Shown here piece by piece: positions 34,233 through 44,279 of a DNA stretch of 64,000 nt (positions within the stretch are counted from its first letter, which is position 1; every line of letters begins with the position of its first letter). Made by a program: the position numbers and the translations under genes. The notes below the pieces were generated by a model. That model was not told the DNA's origin and searched no databases. It saw nothing but the letters and a program-made list of their open reading frames with translations. Source of the stretch: Metridium senile (Eukaryota > Cnidaria > Anthozoa > Actiniaria > Metridiidae); contig OX459110.1 of assembly GCA_949775045.1 (NCBI GenBank), positions 1,974,001 through 2,038,000 of the forward strand, written 5' to 3'.

Positions 34233-34390
34233 ACACCTCAGATTGCAAAAAGGTTGTCATAGAAAAGTAGTACTTTAGCACTTAAATTAGGAATATATCA
34301 GAAAGACAAAAGAATCCTTATGCTTAAGTGATAATCTTTGATTTGTTAAAGTACTATTTTCCTATGACAACCTTTTTTGTAATCAGGTTT
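34233..34390. mobile_element. MITE nested in the foldback element
   Basis: The left end ACACCTCAGATTGCAAAAAG, GTTGTCATAG and the right end CTATGACAACC, TTTTTTGTAATCAGGT are inverted. The interior contains a hairpin around AAGACAAAAGAATCC. It belongs to the same broad family as 3325-3869. Confidence 0.7.
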
Positions 34391-35699
34391 ATATAAAGGG
34401 ACAGTTGCATATTTGTGTAGGGAATAAGAGTGCATGAAGTTAGAGCATGTGACTTAACTGTTTGGACATTATTAGAGTAGTTTTCATATTGTGGAATGAT
34501 TCAACATGACTAACTATTTTTAAGTGCCGTGAGAAATATTAAATGGGATAAGTTTCCTTTTTTTCACACAATTGCAAGTGTCCTATATTGTTTATTATTA
34601 AATTTAATGGACCCTATATATATGATTAGAAATTAAGGCGACTGACTACTATGGTAAATAGTAATCAGAACTTAAAGTGCTTATGAAGTCAAAAATGGGA
34701 CATATTTTGTTCAATTCTAGACATCGTGAGATTTAAGATGATATATGTATAAGCCTGATCGGGCAAATGCAGGGGGAGTTATTCCACTTTAAACATCGCT
34801 GTGACCACGCCCTGGCCGGCAGGTTTCGGTCTGGGTCGAGTTACCGGAAAGGACGAGTTAAGTTACTATAATTTATGCAAAGGTATTTGAAAGCGACGGA
34901 TTTCGATTCCGATTTCGTATTACTTTAGACAATTATGAGTACAACAACATCCCTGGTCATGTAAAACTATAAAAATATAATTTAAATAAGGTTAAAAAGC
35001 AAGTAGGTGTTAGAACCTGGTCACGTGAAAGTAATTCGTGATGTGTAATTCGTGTAATGCGTGTAAATTCGAGTAATTCGTGAAGAGGCAATCAATAATT
35101 TCCTTGTAAGCAAAGCCCATATGAAAATATTCTCCTATGAAATCGTCACGAATGTCATTCCCTGCCGCCATTTTGAATAATAACATCGATGAAATGAGCC
35201 TGCGGTAATGCGGTTGGTCATATCGTGGCTTGAGCCCGCGATAAATCTGGGAGCGGCTTAATTTGCTAAGAAAAAAAAGGTCGCGCCAAGAAAAAAAAGG
35301 TCGCGCCAAGAAAAAAAAGGTCGCGCCAAGAAAAAAAAGGTCGCGCCGAGAAAAAAAAAGTCGCGCCAAGAAAAAAAAGGTCGCGCCAAGAAAAAAAAGG
35401 TCGCGCCAAGAAAAAAAAGGTCGCGCCGAGAAAAAAAAAGTCGCGCCGAGAAAAAAAAAGTCGCGGCAAAGTAGAAAATGTTTGCACGCGTTTGTAAAAT
35501 ATGTAAGCACGTTAGGAAATATCATAGCACGCCTGTGTGTCCCTAACAGGGCTCCGTATACCATACATTCAAGGAATTTTAGGCTTTTACGAAGTTCAGC
35601 TTTTGGCGGCCATGTTGGTGTCCCTCAGAGGGAATGTACGGCGAAAATTCATTGCAAACAAAATTTAGAAACATTTGCAGCACTTACATAAGCTTTGAG

Positions 35700-37205
35700 A
35701 TTACTAGTATTTATAGTTATCAGAGGGCAACAAAACGGGAAATTGAAATAATGGTCGCTTACGAGAGTGGTCGTTCAGAGAGATTAAGAGAGCATATATA
35801 TATATATTACTAAAGGTAAATAAATATGCGAACTATGTGACCGTTGACAACTGTAATAGTATCTACAAGTAGATTACAACTGAGACACCACCCTTCGGCC
35901 TCTGCAACTCAAGGTAAGAAATATAATGCAAATGTTAATGAGACTTTACGGTTTACATATTTTCAAATTCCTATGTATTTCATAAAGAAATGGTTGGCTA
36001 CACTTCATATGGAAGAGAACGCGAACGAAAACTTTGTTTACATAGAAGTAGGAGAGGCATTTGGTTTACAATCTCAACTTTCTAAATTATATTTACAAGT
36101 GCCAACTGTTTGGGCGCTTTAAATGTGTTTATCAGATAAACTTAAAACTAGAATTCATTCATTATGAACAGGATACGGCGTCGAATGAATGATATAAGGA
36201 AATTTTGCACAGTCGAATGGCTAATGCATCATATAATTCGCAATGTTTACGTCGACTCCAGCATTTTATAGTCCCAAATCATTCTCGCAGATTATTATAT
36301 CTTTGACAGCGCCCCAGAAGCTTTATTACAAGATTGACTTTTCTTATGAGACTACCTTTTGCCAAACTGAGATATTTTGGTAAAAACTTGTAATCCCTTA
36401 ATATGGTAGTCTCCTTTGTAGCCGTTTTAATTGTGGTCACGCAACGTTCCCTCCCCGAGGGTATGGTGGCCGAGAGGGTTCACCAAAAGTGAAAATGCTA
36501 AACGTACTGTTATTTTTTTATATCAATATATATGTGCATCTATTAAGAGCTTTCAGCGGAAGCCGGTCAACGGAGTGTAGATTGAAGGAGCCGTAGTGAG
36601 GTCGGGAGTATGATATGGACTCGTGTAGACTACGAGTAGTCCTTCTTTTCCCTCCAGAATCAGTAATTTAAAAAAAACGAGTGTTGCGGGATTCCTGTGG
36701 AGCGCGCCGGAAATAGATCTCTCCCTACTCAACGACCTATTTCCGGCGCGCTCCACAGGAATCCCGCAACACTCGTTTTTTTAAATTACTGATTCTGGAG
36801 GGAAAAGAAGGACTACTCGTAGTCTAGGACTCGTGTAAAGTTTGAGAGGGTTTGTGTATAAACATTGAGAATGGTATGTTTCAGTATGTGCAGAAACAAA
36901 GTCACGTATGTATAGACCTGTATAACGGTGGTTTGAAATGAGTGTAAATCTATGGTGAGCTCACATAGAACTAAATGAAGATTCTCAGGATGATATATAG
37001 TCGTTTGAACATTTCTTCAGGGACAAGATAGAGAACTGTACTAAATAAACTAGCGGTGTTTCATAACCGATTGGAGTCGAGAGCTAAGAGAATTGATTTA
37101 TGACCTTTAATTTATGGTTCGTATTAGAGATGAGGCGAGGAGTGACGATTGTATAGGTGGAATAATAAAAGGTAAATTGAGTTTTACTGTTTGTTAGATC
37201 ATGGG
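35700..37205. repeat. Dispersed repeat block, copy 2
   Basis: Matches block 1 (28167-29320, plus the short head at 27324-27400). It differs by the 199-base insertion at 36628-36826. No intact coding frame. Confidence 0.7.
36628..36826. mobile_element. Palindromic MITE with 11 bp target duplication
   Basis: The arms of about 90 bases (ACTACGAGTAGTCCTTCTTT...CCGGCGCGCTCC and complement) fill nearly the whole element. GGACTCGTGTA stands on each side (36617-36627, 36827-36837) but only once at 28917 in repeat block 1, which lacks the element. Confidence 0.85.
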
Positions 37206-37398
37206 TATGGTTGTCCATTCGATTCAAGATTGGGGCCTGCTATACGTGTTTTTTTCTCCCCACCTACAATCTTAAAAACGCGTATACATGGGTCTTTTTT
37301 TATTTTTGCGCGATATTTTGTGGCACACTTCGATAAATTTAGCGACCGCATATACGCATGTGATTGAAGAACAAGTGTACGCTCGAAGTTAAAAGCGA
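37206..37398. other. Stretch without recognised gene
   Basis: Contains AACGCGTATACATG, which recurs at 38646 on the other side of the reverse transcriptase fragment. The two copies may mark the borders of one insertion. Confidence 0.4.
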
Positions 37399-38640
37399 TC
37401 CTATTTGGAACCATATCTGTGCGGTACAAAAATACGCATAGAAGATCTTATATGCAGACGATACTGCCTTCCTATTCAGCACCAAGTCGGTCATGCAAGT
37501 AGCAATAAACATCATCAACGACACGCTGGTAGAATACGGTCTTGTGTTATCAGTGAAGAAGACCGAAACGCAGGTTGTCAACGCAACAGACTACGAGGAG
37601 GAAAATCTGATAGAGCTTAACGGGACCAAGAACAAGAACTCCAAAGTGTTTAAGTACTTGGGCGTGAACATTGACCCGAACAACGACTCAGCTATGACCG
37701 CACAGCGAATAGCTGCTGCATGGGGCAAGTACAGTGAACTTAAACGCGTTTTGACCGATCATCGAATAAAAATGGGTATTCGACGTAACTTCCTACAGGC
37801 CTATTGTCGATCGCGCCTCACGTACACCGCACATACATGGGATATTAGCGAGAAGAACTTGGCCAGCTTAGAGGTAGTGTGGCGCAAAATGCTACGAAGT
37901 ATGATAAAAGGAGGCCACAAGAGGCGCAACAGCCTACCCACGCGCAACAAATCCCGTTCGCGCAAACCCCATTGGGCTCGTTTAATTAATCGTTTGTGAT
38001 CAGTCCTGTGCATTTTCATTTAGTCTGTTTTAATAGTCTGTTTTGTAAATTTGTTTTTTAAGTCCAGTTTTATTGTTATTTACAATGGGGGTGCGCCTCG
38101 CATGGGACCTGTGTCCCGTTCGCGCAAACCCCATTGGCCTCGTTTAATTAATTGTCTGTGATCAGTCCTGTGTGTTTTCATTTAGTCAGTTTTGATAGTC
38201 TATTTTGTAAATCTGTTTTGTAAGTCAAACTTATACGTGCCCAATAAAGCTGTTAAAAAAAAACAAGAAAAAAACAAAAACAAAAAAACAAGAAGGAGTC
38301 ACTACGAGTTTATAACCAGCGCATCAGTAAACAAGAGTGGGACTACGCATACATCTACAACAACGATGACATCTACCGCACCACCGGTGCTGGTCGTCTG
38401 GACGTTTTCATCCGGAAACAAACGATGCGTTGGCTCGGTCATGTCAAATTTCATGCCACAGAAGCAGTTACTCTTCGACAAGAACCAGCGTAAATACTCA
38501 CACGATCGCTGGCAAAAAATAGAAAAATGGACGGGCCTTGAAAGAGGCCAGATCAGGACGATGATGATGAAGAAGAAAGAATTTCATAGCTGGCTCGACG
38601 CTTGGGCCGGAGGATATAGACTTACTTACTTACTATACAA
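37399..38640 (+). pseudogene. Broken non-LTR reverse transcriptase
   Basis: After a one-base frame change at about 37448, the frame reads YADDTAFLFSTKSVMQ (the active-site box). It continues through GLVLSVKKTET, FKYLGVNID, YCRSRLTYTAHTW and VVWRKMLRSMIKGG to about 37925. After an inserted segment, other frames give EWDYAYIYNNDD, FIRKQTMRWLGHVKF and QKIEKWTGLERGQIRT. Frameshifts and the insertion make it inactive. The 5' part (endonuclease) is absent. It is probably a jockey/CR1/L2-type element. Confidence 0.75.
37945..38290 (+). mobile_element. Poly(A) retroposed insert with internal duplication
   Basis: A 112-base segment (TCCCGTTCGCGCAAACCCCA...GTTTTGTAA) occurs twice, at 37951-38062 and 38115-38226. 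The second copy is followed by AATAAA (38235-38240) and an A-rich tail. It interrupts the reverse transcriptase frame. Confidence 0.6.
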
Positions 38641-38863
38641 AAAACACGCGTATACATGCGTCTTTGCATTTGGTACGCGTAAAAACATGATTAACCTCAA
38701 GTGTGAATGGGATATTAGTCTATTGTAGTCCATCAAGGAAATTGATTTTTCTCCTCAACAAAGTTGCCGCCTTTTTGTAATTATGATTGAAACAAAGAAC
38801 GAACTTCTACAAACAATTGATAAGGTTCCCAAGTAATATGATTTCAAAATATTGCAGATAAAG

Positions 38864-41742
38864 ATGATGTCCAAAATGAGCTATCAGCACACCCCACTGA
38901 AGTGTCCACTAGATGGACGAGTGATTCATCAATTGCTCGACTCCAAAGCAGAAGAGGAGCCTGATACAGAAGCAATGGTCGTTTATGATATGAACATGCA
39001 ACGATCGTCCCTGATATACGCTGAATATAGAGACAGGTAAAATACATATTTTAAAAAGGTTGTCCAAGAAGATAGGTTATTCCAAGAAGAAAAGGAATTA
39101 TAGCCATACTGAAAAGGCTGTACGTCTAAGGCAATAGGTCATTCCAAGGCTGTAATTAAGGGATTATAGGCATACACCTATTTCAAAAAGGTTGTACAAG
39201 GCGATAGGTCATTCCAAGACGGAAAGGAATTATAGGCATACACCTATTTCAAAAAGGTTGTCCAAGGCAATGGGTCATTCCAAGACGGAAAGGAGTTATA
39301 GGCATACACCTATTTCAAAAAGGTTGTCCAAGGCAATGGGTCATTCCAAGACGGAAAGGAATTATAGGCCTACACCTATTTCAAAAAGGTTGTCCAAGGC
39401 AATGGGTCATTCCAAGACTGAAAGGAATAGGCATACACCTATTTCAAAAAGGTTGTCCAAGGTGATAGGTCATTCCAAGAAGGAAAGGAATTATAGGCAT
39501 ACACCTATTTCAAAAAGGTTGTCCAAGATGATAGGTCATTAAAAGACAAAAATAGATTATTGTCATACACCTGTTTCAAGAAGATAGCTTATTCCAAGAA
39601 GAAAAGACATTATAACTCTTAAAACAATTGACATACACCTATTTCGAAAACTTTCAAACGTTTTACCAACTGAAGGTGATATAAAGATCTTTCAAGGGCC
39701 CTAAGATCTTAGGCGATTTTAGGAAACTCAGCATTATTTGAGATGTTTATCTTGGGGGATCTTAGGGCTTGGACCAAGACACTCACAAAAAGGAAATAAT
39801 ATAGGCATACGCCTGTTTCAAAAAGATGTCCAAAGATATAATTTGACCTTCAAGTAGAATTCATGAATGAATTTTCTCCTAAATTTGCTTTCTCAATTCA
39901 CCATATTCAAACTTCCTATAAACATAACTTATCTTCGTGCTCCAGTTTCTTCTTCCACCTCTCTTTTCCCTTTTCTCTCCTCAATTAACCCTCCTTTCTT
40001 CTCTCCTCACTTCTCTCGGTACTATTCTCGTGTACGTAAGTTGCCCAAATGAAAGCTATTCTTATACTATATTCAACAGGTCGATGTATTTGGCAGCGTC
40101 TCTTATCGAGCTAGGTGTGTCCCATGGTCAACATGTGCTATTAATCGGCTCTACAAGTCTTCAATATGCTCTCTTCATTATGGCTTTTCACCGTATTGGG
40201 GTCAAAGCCATTATGTTTGGTCCTGGGGGCCTTGCACCCGACAAAGTCAACCTAATCAAAAAGCTGGACGTTCGCATGATTGCTTATGACCCGGAAATGA
40301 AAGCGTCTCAAACAAAACAGCTTATGACAGGAATCCAGGCACTCGTCCAGCACAATGTGGATACCAAGAAAGAACCGCAGATCATCGTAACATTAAGAGA
40401 TCGAATCAGCCAGGTCTTGGACAACATTGAATGCCAAGAAAATGATAGTCTTCCGAGGTATAACCAGACCAGTGGGCTGCATAAGGTACAAGGAGGTCAG
40501 AGTGCTCATGAATTGAACAACGTTTCCTCTTATAGGTACGAGGACCTTCTCAAACGTGGTCAGTCACAAGAGCTGGATAAACTACAAGAAGCTCAAACTA
40601 AGGTTCAGTTCGATGACCCTACGATAGCATTGTTCACTGCAGGAAGCACCGGAGAGCCTAAAGTTGTCCAACTCACCATGCATGCATGCATGAACTTTTT
40701 CAATGCCACAGAAATAACTTCTAAAGACATAACGAGGATCATATATTTCATGGACCGGCCATTTTGCTGGATTGGAGGCTATATGAATGGTATTGCACCT
40801 ATGTGTGGTAATTTCACTGTGGTAGCCGTTCCAACTGAAATGACTCTGTCTGAATCTACGAACGAGATGGTCTTCAAGATCTGGGAAGAAGAGAAGTGTT
40901 CTCTTTGTCCACTAAGCGCAATTATGATGCACAAGCTACTGAAAGATTCAATATGTCTAAAGTACGACCTCAGTCAGATCAAAGTCTTTATTCTTGGTGG
41001 CCAGCACTTTAGTTTACCATCAGTAAAAGCAATCTTTGCTCTGATGCCTGCAGTTAGGATCCTACTAGCTTATGGTACGACCGAATCAATGAAACTTGCA
41101 ATAGAGTTGATGGATAAAGAAAGCGCTGTCGAAGGAATCTATGGCAAGATGGCCGTTTCTCCAGGAGTTGAAGTCAAGATAGTTGATGACGAAAATAAGG
41201 TAGTGCCAAGAGGAGCGCAAGGCGAAATCTGCACCCGTAATAGTTCGGTGTTTCTGGAGTACGTAGATAGCCCAGAAGCGACCAGGAAGACCAAGTCACC
41301 AACAGGATGGGTGTATACAGGAGATATAGGAATAATGACTGACCAAGGCAAGATCGAGGTGCTAGGACGCAAGTCACAGATCATTAAACGGTTGTCCGTC
41401 AAGATTTTCCCCGCCGAAATCGAGAAGATCATACAGCAACACCCATACGTAGCAGAGGCTGTGGTAGTCGGCATTCCGGACCAACAATTGAACGAGGAAA
41501 TATGCGCATGCGTCATTCTCCGTCAAGACTCGGAAGATGGATCACGTGATGAAAAGGCTAACCTTCAAGAGCTGGAGGACTGGTGCATAGAACAATGGCC
41601 TCCAGGGCCTGATGGCTTGAGTCTAAAGCCGAAGTATTTTCTACCCATGAAAAAGTTTCCCGTCTTGGCGTCTGGAAAAACCTTTGTTCGAGGAGTGAAA
41701 GCTGAAGCTATGAAGATTCTAGGAGTGCTTGAGCATGATTGA
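38864..41742 (+). CDS. Acyl-CoA synthetase family member, copy B
   Basis: Exons 38864-39036 and 40080-41742 (173 and 1663 bases, phase 2 junction AG-G) give 611 residues with no break. Motifs: TAGSTGEPK (244-252), YGTTES (389-394), YTGD (470-473), GRKSQIIKR (487-495) and SGKTF with K591. The predicted reaction is ATP- and CoA-dependent activation of a carboxylic acid, probably a fatty or other acyl substrate. The residues CWIGGYMNGIAPMCGNF in the middle of the N-domain differ from copies A and C, while neighbouring stretches are identical. The last part of the intron (TTCTCTCCTCACTTCTCTCG and onward) is nearly identical to that of copy A. Start as in copy A, just after a TTGCAG acceptor. Confidence 0.92.
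39045..39640. repeat. S1 minisatellite in intron of synthetase B
   Basis: Eight or nine units of 60-66 bases (CACCTATTTCAAAAAGGTTG, TCCAAGGCGATAGGTCATTC, CAAGACGGAAAGGAATTATA). The first unit starts about 13 bases after the splice donor. Confidence 0.95.
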
Positions 41743-41892
41743 CAGCTTAAATAATGATAATGATAATAATAATAATATTCAAAAGCTTCATTACTGTGTT
41801 CCTCGTTTGCAGTTTCTTCTTCTGCCGAACGGTGGCTTAGTCTGTATGATTGTAATCTGCTGATTTACTCGATAGGATTTAATAAATAAATC

Positions 41893-42092
41893 ACTGTTTT
41901 AACGTCTCAATGTATTTAGCCAATGGCTGATGGGAGAGACTCAAACTCACTACCTCTACGTTAAATATTTTAGCACACATCAATGCTAACATTTTCATTT
42001 TAGCGGAGGGAGGAAAACCGGATAACCCGGAGAAAAACCCTCGTTTCATACGAGAGAAGAACACATCAAACAATCTGAACTTACATATAATT
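41893..42092 (-). mobile_element. SINE copy, 5'-truncated
   Basis: Reverse complement of the body and tail of the SINE at 16595-16910; it lacks the tRNA-like head with the polymerase III boxes. Confidence 0.8.
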
Positions 42093-42113
42093 CTTAATTA
42101 ATAGCTACAATTG

Positions 42114-42518
42114 TAGGTAATATAATGAAATTTGTAACACCGTAAAAAATGTTGACTTATCTTTACTGACGTTTCGAGCTTTAGCCCTTCGTCAGAGTAA
42201 AAGAGTTAGAGTAAGAGAGATATTGAGTGTAAATAAGAAGCGGTAAAAGTGATGAACCAATCAAAAGGCGATAGAAAATGTAGGAGGAGTTAAAGAACAA
42301 TGGAAAAATTAATTGATTTAAGCGAATCGTTCATTTTCTTTTCTTTTCTTTTCCCGCTTCTTATTTATATATTATATATAAATTATTATTTATATTTATA
42401 TATATATTGATAATATCTCTCTTATACTCTTTTACTCAGACAAGGGGCTAAAGCTCGAAACGTCAGTAAAGTTAAGTCAACATTTTTTACGGTGTTACAA
42501 ATTTCATTATATTACCTA
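42114..42518. mobile_element. MITE with 75 bp TIRs (parent-like of S2 repeats)
   Basis: The left end TAGGTAATATAATGAAATTT, GTAACACCGTAAAAAATGTT, then CTTTACTGACGTTTCGAGCT is mirrored at 42443-42518. The inner part of the right arm, CTCTTTTACTCAGAC...CGAAACGTCAGTAAAG, matches the S2 minisatellite unit. The centre is AT-rich with no transposase. Confidence 0.85.
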
Positions 42519-43105
42519 TCGTTTATACCAAACACCGGCGCAGCCTATACTAGTTTTCTATTCATTGTTAATAAACGCAAGTTAATGTTTGTTTGTTGTG
42601 CTGTTCTTTGGTCTTTTTTATTGTTCTGATTTTCAACAACTTCGATGGGGCTCATAAAATGCTTGCTATCAGTTACCTTTGTCAACGTTACTCAGATGTG
42701 TGTTTTAAAATGCATGAGTCAGTCTGGCATCAGCTAGTTCCCATTCGCTTTTAGCTTTGATTAACTCTTCTAACAAGCTTGCCTTGACGGTGAGAATAAA
42801 ACCATCATTTATGAAGAAAAGAGTTTTCCCTTTCCGCATTTTGTTATACTCGTCAGCGGTTCCTCGCTCTCACCTTAACTCAGGGCAGCAACATGCAATG
42901 CTCCTATTTTTAGTTAGCCTTGTTACACTATTTGATCAGAGTGTCGATCTAAGGGGTTTCGCGTGACGAGTGATTTGGTCTAGAATCAGATCTGGACTTT
43001 ACCTGTGTTGCACGCTAGGAATCAGTAAAACTGGAGATTGTGTCACGGACGCCAGCGTCTACTTCGCGTTTGTATTCGCTTGTAATATCCGTGTATTTCT
43101 AGTTA
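42519..43105. other. Stretch without recognised gene
   Basis: Frames of up to 88 codons occur without motifs. 43060-43109 is a single copy of the boundary sequence of repeat block 1. Confidence 0.4.
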
Positions 43106-43118
43106 TCAACGTCATTTA

Positions 43119-43411
43119 CATCCTCGGGAACCCAGGGGTATTCTTCTGTCGCTCGTTTCTCGCTTCCACAATATATACCCCTGGGATCGTAGTCTGTTGG
43201 AGCTTGTTCCGGAAGTCAAAATTCAAACTTTTTTAAAGACTTTCTTTGAATGGTTATCTTGATTTTCATTGGTCGACCTAATAAGAAAAGGAAAGAGCTG
43301 AATTTTGACTTCCGGAACAAGCTCCAACAGACTACGTATACGTTCCCAGGGGTATATGTTGTGGAAGCGAGAAACGAGCGACGGAAGAATACCCCTGGGT
43401 TCCCGAGGATG
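43119..43411. mobile_element. MITE with 9 bp target duplication
   Basis: The ends CATCCTCGGGAACCCAGGGG and CCCCTGGGTTCCCGAGGATG are perfect inverted repeats, extending about 105 bases inward. CGTCATTTA flanks both sides (43110-43118, 43412-43420). Nine-base duplications are typical of Mutator-like elements. Confidence 0.85.
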
Positions 43412-44040
43412 CGTCATTTATTACTTTGCTTTGGTTCGATTGACGTTAAATAATGTGTCTACTTCCCTCTCCCCCTAGTGGGCCTCTCCCACTTGTTAAA
43501 ACTATTGTTTTATCATATTTTGTTACCTTTGTTCCCTGAAAAAAATTTGGCATTATCCCATGGTCCTTAAAATAAATGTGCTTGCTCCCCCTCTACCCTA
43601 GAGAGCCATTACGCAGACTACACAAAGAGGGGCTCCCTGTGATTATTCCATGGAAAGTGCGCTCGAACGGTTTTTATTGACAAGTCGGCTAAGAACGGCT
43701 GAGTGGGCAAGGCTAATAGTGCATGAGAACAGGCTTAAACAGATAAGCAATTGCTAAATAAATTAAATAACAACAAATCAAGAGCACAGAAGAAACTGGT
43801 AAGCAAAGAAAATCTCAAGTACAATCTTATTCAGAGTGATTTCAATTTGGTAACCTTTTTTAAGTCTTGAAAGCGTCCATCTGGCACAATATTTCAATAC
43901 AGAAATCATTCTAAACTTGCTTAAAGATACATTAATGGTATGGTATGTTTCGCCAAACCCTGTCTAGTGTACACCGCTCCTTCGCGTACAATTCAAGCTC
44001 AGTGCATATTGCCGTCTATTGATCCTGCATGCACATCCAT

Positions 44041-44273
44041 AGTTAGTAAAGTAAAGTAAAGTAAAGTAAAGTAAAGTAAAGTAAAGTAAAGTAAAGTAAA
44101 GTAAAGTAAAGTAAAGTAAAGTAAAGTAAAGTAAAGTAAAGTAAAGTAAAGTAAAGTAAAGTAAAGTAAAGTAAAGTAAAGTAAAGTAAAGTAAAGTAAA
44201 GTAAAGTAAAGTAAAGTAAAATAAAGTAAAGTAAAGTAAAGTAAAGTAAAGTAAAGTAAAGTAAAGTAAAGAA
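44041..44273. repeat. (AGTAA)n pentanucleotide microsatellite
   Basis: About 46 copies of a five-base unit with a single A variant at about 44221. Confidence 0.97.
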
Positions 44274-44279
44274 TAGTAT

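Larger units (their letters stand above)
32398..35558. mobile_element. Foldback-like element with long repeat-rich TIRs, 3.2 kb
   Basis: The terminal inverted repeats are about 380 bases (32398-32785 and 35220-35558): ACGGAGCCCTGTTAGGGACA outside, then 10-12 tandem units of about 20-22 bases (TTGGCGCGACC followed by a T-run), then GCGGC...CAGATTTATCGCGGGCT. The flanks ATACCAT(T) and ATACCAT(A) suggest a 7-8 base target duplication, as in hAT or P-type elements. The interior has no transposase but holds the two small exons at 32790-33763 and a nested MITE at 34233-34390. Lys/Arg-rich and Phe-rich frames over the terminal units are artefacts. Confidence 0.75.

Noticed and set aside
39192..39542. 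116-codon His/Lys-rich repeat frame (also 46945-47346)
   Set aside because: Translation of S1 units within synthetase introns.
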